This document shows positions 1 to 10,416 of a DNA stretch of 64,000 nucleotides, piece by piece. Origin of the DNA: Isoetes taiwanensis (Eukaryota; Streptophyta; Lycopodiopsida; Isoetales; Isoetaceae); the NCBI GenBank assembly GCA_021234155.1, contig JAJEKV010000287.1, positions 344,913 through 408,912 of the forward strand, given 5' to 3'. A program made the position numbers and the translations under genes. A model generated the notes under the pieces. That model had not been told where the DNA came from and did not search any database. It worked only from the letters and a program-made list of their open reading frames with translations. The stretch's first letter is position 1. The number at the start of each line of letters is the position of its first letter.

Positions 1-1865
1 TTCATCCACAAAATATGGAACATGAGACTTTGCATTGCACTTGCTAAACAAGTAAAGCAACTCAGGCAAAGTTAGAGCATCTGATGAACTCATTAATGTC
101 GAAAAGTTCCCAAACAATGCATCAATATCGTCACGAGTGTGCCCAACCATCAGGAAGCCAACCTGAATCTCATCGAATACCTTAAGCCATGTCAAATAAG
201 AGAGGTAGGAGAACACATATCTATTTTTATTTTGACCCGATGCATTATCCAACTGTAAGTAGAGATTTCGAGGAAGAGGATAGCCTTCTAAGTAGGCACT
301 AGAAGATGAAGGCATCTTCTCTTGTGTCTGCGCTAGCTTATGCTGTAGTGGTCGAGTATCTTTTAGAGCTTGCATCAATTTGCAATCTGTGGTTACGCTT
401 CCCACCAGGATCACCACACTTGTCTTCTTAGGCAACTCAAGATAGTGTAGGATCCTAGAAAGTGATCCAACATGAAAGTTTGAGTCATCCTTCCAAAGAT
501 CAAAGAGAAATGGCCATAAGCCCGTCCACCATGACCATGTGTCAATGCTCTGTCAAAATTTTGCTCTTCAAGCGATCTCCTCTCCAAACAGACTTTGAGA
601 TGGTGACTTCTTGGTGTGAGTGTTTTGACCTGATCCATTTATCATGTATTATGCAAAGGTGACTTTCTCGCGAGCGATGTGATAATGCACGCCAATGCCA
701 ATATTGACTCCCTCTGAGGAGCGTTGTTCCAACATATGTGCCCGCCGTTGAATTGAAAGGTTCGCCTCTCCCTTGTATCTTTTGTTCTTTCCAATTTACC
801 TTGATGACTACACATATGTTACACTTGGAGAATCTTTGTATTTTTGCTATCTTTGACTCACGGAAACTCTTTCTTCCAAATATTGTAAAAGAGGGCAAGG
901 TTACACTCTTTTTCTGTCAATTCTTCCACCATGGCACCCACTTCCTTATGTATGCTCTTCTTATTAAGGATGGAAGGTTTTTGCGAATATTCTCCCTTAT
1001 ATCATCCTTTCCTTTTTGCTTCTATGTGGAATGCTCTGCATTCTCACTAATGAAGGTATCAAGCACACTTTACGTAGCTAGTGTCGCGAGATCTAGGCTT
1101 CTTAGAGCACATATTACCATACTCCGCCGTTTTCCACCTAACTTCGAACCTCTTCCTCCAACTATAAAGCGTGGCACGAGCAACTCCCTAAAGCCCAGCG
1201 CCATGCGAATTGGTGTGACCCTCCTCCGGAGACCACTACTTTCGACTCGGCTGCCTGTGTATAAGTTACACTCAACACATCAAAAAAAAAGCGTAATCCA
1301 CGGCCTTTGCTTGATTGAGAATAAAATTCTTTTCTTAAGGCACATACTTGCTCTCGGCTCAGTTTTTTGACACATTCGTCCTTGCAGCATGTTGATTTTA
1401 GAGCACTCTTGATTGACTTGGAAGCGCACATCCTCTCCTCCTTGCTATCCCCCTTTGGTTTCCTCCTGACCCTCTTCACATGTGTATATTTCCTTTTCCT
1501 CTTGAATTGCTTCTCAACATCAGCTTCCAAGCACTCAACTTCTAAGACATCATGTTCGAGAGCAGCTCGAGCTTGTAAATGTTGTGAAACTGTCCTACCA
1601 TCATGAAGCAAAACATCATGGGTCGCCTCTCAGCACAAGCATGACGTGACCTGATATTTTGGTTTCCCGTTGGATCTATTATATTACCCACTGAAAGCCC
1701 GACCTTTGATACACCCAAGAACTCATCGTCTATAGCATCCTGAGGATCACTAAAGACTATATTCGCCTCCGAATATTTAGATTCAATGCAGGAGTGAAGA
1801 ATGTAGCATGGCAAACCTAATAGATCTGTTCTGATTTTCCTCCCATGAAGAGTGGTTCTATTCAA
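1..1865 (-). pseudogene. DUF7869-type transposase-like gene, 3' part cut by window edge, decayed
   Basis: On the minus strand the stretch at about 420 to 1 is open and reads a recognisable block: LYLQLDNASGQNKNRY near 215-260, followed by VGFLMVGHTRDDIDALF near 110-160. This QLDN...NKN...GHT..DID pattern is, from memory, the signature of eukaryotic DUF7869 proteins, which are transposon-derived and probably DDE-like. Upstream pieces in other frames carry more of the same protein: FDRALTHGHGGRAYGHFSL near 500-560, and a Cys-containing segment CCKDECVKKLSREQVCALRK near 1330-1395 preceded by a Lys/Arg-rich stretch (RKRKYTHVKRVRRKPKG). Frame changes near 500 and 1160-1300 and several stops show it is broken, unless some gaps are introns. 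The 3' end lies outside the window. The family assignment rests on motif memory only. Confidence 0.55.
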
Positions 1866-2029
1866 AATATGGCCCCGGGCAACAATTGTCCTTCCGACGA
1901 ATAGGTTGTACAGGGGAAAATTGAACCTGTTTCAATCAAGCAAGGCGACACTTTTTAGAACATATGAATTAGACGAAAAATAAGCAATAAACAAGCAAAA
2001 ATGGCGCCAACAAGTACAAAAGAATAAAT

Positions 2030-2300
2030 TTTGATGTAAATTTGGAGGTAAATGGCGCCATGGCTCCATTTGGCTCGAATGACGCTATGGCGCCATTCAG
2101 ACCAAAACACCATTTTAGTGGTGTATTTGGACCAGAATGGCGCCCTGGCGCCATTTGATCCAAGTGGGTGCCATGGGGCAATTTGGCTTAGCTCCATCAC
2201 AAAATCTACATGAGGTGCCTATGTTATGCATTCTTGCTCCCATTGCTGTATATGTGTCAATAAGAGCAGGCATGCATAACATGGGCACCCCATGCCAACT
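2030..2300. repeat. GGCGCC palindrome cluster and imperfect hairpin
   Basis: Between 2045 and 2185 the decamer ATGGCGCCAT and close variants recur several times, the same motif that fills the first intron of the 7-kb repeat genes to the right. At 2214-2289 two 18-base arms (ending in ATGTTATGCAT and starting with ATGCATAACAT) are inverted copies with one mismatch and a 40-base loop. The loop text GCATTCTTGCTCCCATT is the reverse complement of a segment found at 11140-11162 and 4095-4115. This looks like an older, inverted piece of the repeat family. Confidence 0.6.
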
Positions 2301-2919
2301 TTGCAATTGAAACTAAGGTTCTTAGTGTCCTAGCAGTATGAATATCAGCATTTGAACACGCTATACACATGGCAGCAATAGAACATAATTCCTACCAGAA
2401 ATAGTTGACTTACTTGATATTAGACAGATCCATAGTGGTATGTACTGGAACAGTAGATCGAACAGGGAAAAAAAGCCGATCCCAGCAGATGACTTCGCAG
2501 AGAACTGAGCGCTAAGAAGAAAGCGCCAAGAATCACGATGGGATTCACGTGGCGCCAATAATCACACAGGATTTCTGTGGCCAAGAAGAAAGCGCCCGAC
2601 AAAGACGCATGCACCTTGCAAAGTTTACGCCTAGGCGCTGAAAAAAAGTCGCTTTATAATGGCGGCCCGGCTGAAAACGAAAGTAGACCAGTTGAAGCGC
2701 TGAACCGTGCGCAAAGCGTTCGCGTTATTACCATAATTAAGCTTTAAGAGGAGCACGGGCGACAAAGAGGGCTTTAAATGCAAAGTGCAATTTTAAAAGC
2801 GGGACGATTCAAATTTAGACAGTGTGATCAAATTTCAAATTACGGGCGGGAATTTTGAATTTTATGTCAATTGCACAGGTGGCAAGTTTTCAAATTACGG
2901 GCGGGATTTTTGAATTTTA

Positions 2920-3110
2920 TGTTCAAATTTGGGCGGGCGGGCGGAAGGGCGGGAAATATTCGAATTTTAAAGTTCAAATTTGGGCGGGCATGGGCGCCTG
3001 GACCGCCACGGGCATGGGCGGGCATGGGCGCCTAGACCGCCACGGGCATGGGCGGGCATGGGCGGCTGGGCGGGCATGGGCGCCTGGACCGCCGCGGGCC
3101 CTAGTTGGCC
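2920..3110. repeat. GC-rich minisatellite upstream of copy A gene
   Basis: About 190 bases built of repeats of GGGCGGGCATGGGCGCCTGG and GACCGCCACGGGCATGGGCG variants follow an AT-rich tract with two copies of TTCAAATTACGGGCGGGA. In the other repeat copy the equivalent segment (10020-10150) is much less regular. Either the array degenerated there or this GC-rich stretch was assembled badly in one of the two copies. Confidence 0.75.
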
Positions 3111-3369
3111 GCCTGTGGTACAGCAGACAGCAAGCGGCCAAAGTTAGTTATGCGTCATTGTTTTTCTGGAGGACCTCATTTTTTTTTTTCGTTTTTGATT
3201 CCAGCTCTCAGCGCCTCGATCTTAGCCGCCAGCGCCTAGCGCCCAGCGCCTCGAGCAACCCTTTTTTGGCCTCTGGTTTTAGCATTTTCTGGCGCCATTT
3301 CCCAACAGTTCAGCGCCTCACCCCATCCAGCTACACACAAGTTTCCGGGCCAAAATCAAGGCGCTCGAA

Positions 3370-6300
3370 ATGGAAATGACAGTCACGGAGCTCCTCGGAA
3401 TGTGGAGGCGATGGCTGCGCCTTAAAGTATGCGGGTATGTCATCTACTTATATTGTTTCGTTTGTTCTGAATGGCGCCACCGCACCATTTGGATATCTTA
3501 GCTTACTCTTCGGTCTTGTTGTTGGCAAATGGCGTCACCGCGCCATTTGGATGCCTGGTAGCTTACTTTAGGAGTCTTGTTGTTGGCAAATGGCGCCATG
3601 GCGCCATTTGGATGCCTGAGCTTACTTTAGGAGTCTTGTTGTCGGCAAATGGCGCCATTTGGATGCCTGAGCTTACTTTAGGAGTCTTGTTGTTGGCAAA
3701 TGGCACCATGAATCCCATTTGTATCTGAGTTGAGTCCATAAAAGCTCATGGAAGCATTCACATATGTATTAGCAATGAGAAACAATCTACCAAGCAAATG
3801 GTAGCGCCATTTGCTAGATTGCTTTCTCATGTGTTAGATTCGATAGTGCACTCCCTACTATTTGGTCGTGGTGCCTCCACCCGGTCCAGAGCTACTCTCC
3901 TTGAACCAGGGAGGGGCCGGTTGGGTGGAGGCACCTAAACGGCCAAAGGAAGATGCAATCAAAGCTACTTCCATCTGTTTATGCACGGACTCATATGAAA
4001 ATGGCCATGGCCATTTGCATCAAATCCGATGCATAAACACGTAAGCATTCACATATGTATTAGCAATGAGAAGCAATCTACCAACCAAATGGGAGCAAGA
4101 ATGCATAACATAGGCTCTTCACGCTTATAAAGGAGACGACCCGAGAATCAGCCCGGAATTTACCAACCGGGTATCTTGGTCGACATGAGGATGGTTACCA
4201 AGAAGCTGTGCGATGATTGGATCCGGGTGGTCCTTGAGGATACTATGAAGCGAAGAATAATTGTCTACTATGTGAACTGGAAGTTTTATGATCCCAACTG
4301 TAATGTCGCTAGTATTGCAAATCACGGTGGTTGTGAAAAGAAGCAAGGTGGGTCTTTGCCATCGTTACAAATGACTTTGAAGAAGCTGATATCAAAAACC
4401 CACAAGAAATCTTGAGGGGCTTTATGATTCTTGCAATCGTATGAACAGGTCGAAAAAGCGCCTTCATTCGTTGTCAAGGCATTAGCCCAGCAGAAACTAC
4501 CCGTCATTGTGGACACGGCCTAGCTAAAAACAGTTAGCAAGAAGAAGACAAGACAAACTAGGGAGGCACCTGCAGCCGAAAAAGACTCCTCATCTTCTAC
4601 TGAGGATGTTGGCCAGGAAACTGACAAAGAAAAGGCAGCGGGCAAGCGGAAAGTTAAGAGAAAAGATCACAAAGATCCTGAGAAGGAAAAGAAGGAAGAG
4701 AAGGAAAAGAAGGAAGAGAAGGAAAAGAAAGAGAAGGAAAAGAAAGACAAGGAAAGGGACGGGAAGGGTCAGAAGGAAGGAAAGGTGAGACAGGAAAAGG
4801 AGGGAAAGGAAGTGGAGACAGAGGAAATGGAAGGGAAAAAGAAGAAGAAGAAGCACAGGCTGGAGACCTCCGAGAAGGATAGGACACCTAAAAGCAAAGA
4901 AGGCGGAGACTGGACTCCTAGTCCTGGCGGAAGTCCAAGAAGTGGTGGTGAACCTCCAAGCCCATCGCATATCCGGGATCCTGGGCAAACGGCCAAAAAG
5001 AGTCACCATTCGGAAGCGAGGCCGGGCTTACCTTAAGAATTGCTCAGCACTTGCTAGAGGTGCCTGCAAATCTTAAGGTGGAAAGGTCAGAAGAGGAAAA
5101 GATGGCAGAGAATACACTGCAAAAAAATTTTGACCACCGGCATCTGTTTCCTCTGGGTATCACATTTATAAAAAAGATAGACGTGTTCAAACTATATCAA
5201 GGGCCAGCAAATCTGACATCTAGGCCAAGGAATATGGACACGTCAAAGCGTTAGTGGAGTCCTTCGAGAGACCCACATCCGGTGTTCACTCCGCTGATGT
5301 GATTCCATTCAATCCGTCACAAACAAAGCGGCCTTGGAAAATCGATGATGACCTCATGGGGATGCACTATTATATAGTGAATGGCAATCATTGATTATGG
5401 CTGCTCGGCTTGTATGTAGAAGACTTCGGCGACAAAGTCCCAAGAGCAAATGTCAAAGATTTATCTTGAGCGGAATTGCCGAGTCTTATCCGGCCGATCA
5501 GCGAACAAGAATGCACTACTTATTTCAGTTGTGAAGTGAATGATATCGCTCGCGAAGACTATTTTCAAAGAGCCCTTCATTGATAACATAACCCACTGAC
5601 GGCTGACAATATGCTATATCTTTGGGAAGCTTTGATCCATCGGGGCCTTGATCGATCCTTCGAGAACCATACAAAGGTACATAATGTTGTAATTGTTGGC
5701 AAGATCACTAAATGGCGTCCTTGGCGCCTTTTTTGCTCATTAAATGTCATTCAAGGCTAACTTCTTGTTGTTTCCGGCGTTATCTGGCTTTGGCTGAAGT
5801 TACCATGTGTGGTAAGCATCAAAAGATTTCAACGGTGGGTCTTCATGCGAGAGGATATTTTTCGGTTATTCATGTCCCTATGGAACTTGTGGAAATCTGG
5901 CAAGCTACAAGATAACAAGGGACAAACTATTACTTGTAACTGGGCAAAAGATCATGACTCGCCGGTCGGTCAGACCTACGAGATGCATGAGGGGTCACCG
6001 ACTACGAAGGCTAGCGGGTTTTGTTCGAGGGAAGTCTTTGGATGGGAAGACCGTCAAGGTCATCGGTGATTATCACGGGTAAGCAATTCTTCAAGACAAG
6101 GCAAAGACACTCCACGATCTATATCGTTCTTGAAGAAGGAGATTTTTGAATATGTGAAGGATAATTTTAGGAAGTTCAAATCCTTCAGCGATCTCGATCT
6201 TCTTGGTGGTGAGCCGAGGATCCGAGCACGATTTCCATGGCCACCTTGCATAGTAAGTGGGTTGAAGTTGGAGTGACCAAGGAAGGAGTTTTCGGTAACG

Positions 6301-7353
6301 TGCCACCTGCCTTGGCAAGATTTATACGCAATGCTGTCTTGCAGAGAGAGGATACTGAAGACTTCAGTTGCGAAGTTGAACTAACAGACAGCAGGGGGCA
6401 AGTTGTTTGCACTCATGTACCAGTATCCTTGATAGTCCTGGACACTAGAAGCGTAACTCCAATGTGGGACAACACCACACTATCTAACTTCTTTAATACA
6501 GCTGTAAAGAACACCACAGCTGATTCTTTCTGGATAGTGTTCTTTGCAAGGCCAGAGCATAATTTTTTAATTTCATCTGTGTTGGATAATCTGGATTCCA
6601 GATCCAAAGTCTTTATTGGTATTTATGAGGGACGAATACCAGAACCGCCTACCACGGGGAGTTCGAGAGGCCCCATGCACTAGTGTCGCCACTAAAATTC
6701 AGGCCTTCTTGGTGATCCTGGCCGATGACATTGACCTCAGATTCTCTTTTAACGATCATCCTCAAGAACTGCCACCAGTTCCGGTACCTAATGAAGAAGA
6801 TGCAGTGGGGGAGACCGAGGTTATGGCCGGGAAGCTCTGCCCAATGGTTAGAATACAGTTGGCAAGGCTTGCCAGGGGACGTAATCATGAGAAACCAGCT
6901 GGGGCCTGCCACATGCTCCTATCTTGTGCAAAACATGGTAATACTTGCCGAGAGCAGGGAGTGTTTCATTACTTCTCCTGTGGTTCGTTTGGCCGGGCTT
7001 CATTGATGAATAAGAGATTTTGCATTGTGTTCGAAAGTGACCCGGTTAAGCAGGAGTGTCTAAAGGGCATTTTTGGTAGGCTTGACCGCTTCCTGAATCC
7101 TACTATCGCAGCAGTTCCTGTGACAGAGAGACCAACTGCTGTAGTTGAAGAAGCTGTAGATCCACCAAATCCATTGATACCTGAAGCTCAACCCGATGTG
7201 GACTATGACGTGATCAGGAATACACAATTCAATCTGGATATTCTTGATGATCCCAATTTTACAGCCACAGGATTCGAGAGCTTTCAAGGAGATCCTATGG
7301 GTGCTTCTTCTAGCCATGGCACTGGCGATGCAGAACCTGATGCTGCTGCATAG
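3370..7353 (+). pseudogene. Broken copy A of ParB-like / methyltransferase-like gene
   Basis: This is the duplicate of the gene at 10417-14408. The start ATG (3370) and the final ~740 bases of the frame (to 7353) persist, but many small indels break the reading frame in between, so no product of useful length is encoded. The acceptor of the second intron, CAG in copy B, reads CGG here (5775-5777). The in-frame TAG seen in copy B is also present (4521-4523), so that stop predates the duplication. Most differences lie in short clusters where copy B has CAG, GCAG or GCGC-rich text; between clusters long runs are identical. It is either a young pseudogene or a badly polished assembly of an intact tandem gene. 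Confidence 0.7.
3470..3730. repeat. 53-66 bp tandem repeat with GGCGCC palindromes, copy A
   Basis: Four to five imperfect units carry GGCAAATGGCGCCATTTGG followed by ATGCCTGAGCTTACTTTAGG and AGTCTTGTTGTTGGC. The units differ mainly in whether the core holds one or two GGCGCC blocks. The same array occurs at 10520-10775. It lies inside intron 1 of the repeat gene, so small open frames through it are not taken as coding. Confidence 0.8.
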
Positions 7354-10300
7354 CCTCAATCTGTTTTGTGATTATAATATAAATTGTACAAAAATATTTT
7401 TGTAAACAGACTACCTCTTCTGATTTCTTGCCTTTTTATGAATTTAGAAATTTTTACTGATTTTGTGATCTTATGTTTCTTTAGCTTCATTATATGCATT
7501 GTTAGTATTTTTAATGGCGCCAATAAATGGCCTTTTTAGATGTATTTTTTTGCTAAATGGCACCATAATTGCTCAAAAAAAAGCCATAAAATGGACTAAA
7601 AAGGATTTTCGTTCCTAATTGGAATCATGAAATTTCTCATTTTAATGAAATTGTGCTTTTGTGAGCCATTGGTTGTTGACCATTGGAAAAAAAAGGCTAA
7701 AATCAATGGCTCAGAAATGGTGCACTCTAGATGTACGCATTAGTACATCCCTTTGAATACCTCACGAAATCATAGGAAAACCTTAGTGAAAAGCGTACAA
7801 AAACACAAAGAAAACCCCCTGTCATTATGCTACATATTGATCTTCGAAGAAATGCTTCGCTTTGAAGGGGCGAAATCCCCAGGCCAAGTTTGGCGCCCAT
7901 TTCTCCCATGGCCATATCCGTAGCTTCTGCATGATTATGCCATACCCATCTTCAAAAAATCTACCCAAACCTATTCCGGCCAAGCTCTGAGACTCTGCTA
8001 TAGAGCTTAATCTCTCTTGCAAACATCTAGCACAAACGCCTACTAATCCTTGCCCTGGATACCTCCAACAGGGTACACCGGAACCCGGCCCCCTGCCCAT
8101 GATCGATTTAATCCTTCAACAACCAAAAAATTGCTTCGCACCCAAATAAATTTGCTCCGGAACTGTTTCTCAAACCGATTACATCCTAGATCCTCTGTTT
8201 TTGCCTGTTCCCATGCCTGCATTCTTAAAACCAAGCCCTCATTTTCGTTGCAAATGGTTGTGGTCGCCATAGCCAAGCATTGCGCAGAGATTCAAGATGG
8301 TTTTTGCTTAGGTAGATAGAAGAAAATGAAGGGGTAGGGTTCTTAAAGAGACGTCGGCGCCATAGCCGCCGGAGTTGTGCTTGCTTCTGTAAAGTTTAGA
8401 GTTAGATGTCACGGGTGATTAGGTCGTGGTCACATCTCCGCCATTGGATTTTCGAGATCTACCGTGCGTTTTAACGGCCTTTATGGATAAATAAATTTAA
8501 TATTCTTGCTGACGTGACTCTACAGCTGTTTATGCCTCCCAGCTAAGCATGCCACATCATGCATTTTATCCTTTGACATTTTCAATGCCTAGAATTTTAA
8601 TTCTATAAAATCCTGTAACATAAGCTCGCAACATATCCTCATTGACCACAGTTCACAACCTCTCTTTGCCCATAACCCTCTCTGCCCATCCATTTGGGGA
8701 TGGTTGGATGGGGATCCCTATCCATTATAACTCAATCGGGCATTCCATGAATTATGCATAAAATTACATGACTTTGCATTTTTGTTAAAACTTCATGTTT
8801 TTAATTCTAGAATATTGATTGGCTATCATCTAGATCCATTTACAATGAAGATATTTGCATCTTCTGGTGAGAATATTGATTGGCCCCATGTTGCTGCCCT
8901 AGTGCAACTTTGTTTTGGAAAATTTGCTCCATCAAATGGGTGCATAATGGAATTATATATGCTAATATACCCTATCCTTAAAGACCAGGCCTCCTTCACA
9001 TTGTTTGGACTCAACATAAACCCCTCTTTATAGTGAGTTGGGAGAGAAATGGTCTCGAATATTCCTGTCTTCGGATCCACTTCCAAGACATATGGGAAAT
9101 AGATAAGAATAGAATAGAATAAAATAGAATATATGGGAATAGAAGAGAAATGTTCGTGACGACAAAAATTCCAAGACATATGGGAAATGGAGAAGCCGCC
9201 GCGATAAATTTCTTGTAATTATAAAGCGATTGAAAATTAAAAAGGTGGAAGCCAAAACTTATTTCACACTAGCAAGTGAGGGATTGGTTTACACATCCGA
9301 CAATAACAAGGTAGAAGCTACAACTTATTTCACACTAGCAAGTTAGGGATTAGTTTAGACATAAAGAATCTGAGGATGAGAAAAATCCCCGATTACTATG
9401 AAGAGTGCATTTATATAGCCTGTGAGAGTGTATGTAACCTATTTAAACATCATACATAAAACGTCGTACATAACTAGTAATTGTGCCCAGCATTGTTGGG
9501 CATAAATTCGGAGCCAGAAATGAGAAAAGCATCTAGTAATAATTCAACTTTTGTAGCTTGTGTAACCAAGCGCAGTGTTCCTGAGCTATATTGGGATTTA
9601 CTGGAGCCAATAATCACACAGGATTTCTGTGAGCCAAGAAGAAAGCGCCCGACAAACCCCGCACGCATGCACCTTGCAAAGTTTACGCCTAGGCGCACGA
9701 GAAAAGAAGCGGCGCTTTATACGGCAGCTGAAACGAGTAGGCGGATTGGCGCCTGAACCGGGTAATTTAAAACGTTTGCGTTGTGCCATGGTCGCTTTAA
9801 GAGGGAGCACGGGCGACAAAGAGGGAGCTTTAAATGCAAAGTGCAATTTTTAAAAGCGGACGATTCAAATTTAGACAGGTGGCAGTCAAATTTCAAATTA
9901 CGGGCGGGAATTTTGAATTTTATGTCAATTGCACAGGTGGCAAGTTTTCAAATTACACGGCGGGATTTTTGAATTTTATGTTCAAATTTGGGGTAGCGGA
10001 AGAATGAGGAAATATTCAATTTTAAAGTTCAAATTTATGGGCATGGGCGCCTGGATCACACTCGCATGGGCATGGCATAGCTTAGATCGGCCACCGGGCA
10101 TGGGCTGCACGGCCGAACATGCATATACGGACGCCATGGGCCCCTAGTTGGCGCTGTGGTAATGTTGGTGCAAGCGGCCAAGTTAGTTAAGGCCATTGTT
10201 TTCCCGAGGACCTCCCATTTTTTTTTTTTCGTTTTTGATTCCGGCTCTCGAGCGCCTCGATCTTAAGCGCCCGGCGCCTAGGCAATCCCAGGCGCCCGAA

Positions 10301-10416
10301 AGCAACCCTTTTTTGGCCTCTGGTTTTAGCATTTTCTGGCGCCATTTCCCAACAGTTCAGCGCCTCACCCCATCCAGCTACACACAAGTTTCCGGGCCAA
10401 AATCAAGGCGCTCGAA

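Larger units (their letters stand above)
2540..9592. repeat. Tandem 7.05-kb unit, copy A
   Basis: The segment from about 2540 to 9592 recurs head to tail at 9593-16648 with an offset of 7052-7055 bases throughout. Junction text is GGGATTCACGTGG at the start of this copy and GGGATTTACTGGA at the start of the next. No terminal repeats, poly(A) tail or clear target-site duplication was seen, so this looks like a tandem duplication and not two transposon insertions. The 3' third (about 6240-9590) is almost identical to copy B. The gene-bearing 5' part differs in dense short clusters. It contains the broken copy of the ParB-like gene and a GC-rich minisatellite at 2920-3105. Confidence 0.9.

Noticed and set aside
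3471-3728. Open frame through the GGCGCC tandem array (also 10520-10789)
   Set aside because: Its length comes from the repeat periodicity; it lies within the inferred intron 1 and the peptide is simply a repeated translation of the array.
4590-5009. Leu/Phe-rich minus-strand frame opposite the Lys-rich tract (also 11644-12024)
   Set aside because: It is the antisense shadow of AAG/GAA codons in the plus-strand gene; Leu/Phe richness follows from base composition.
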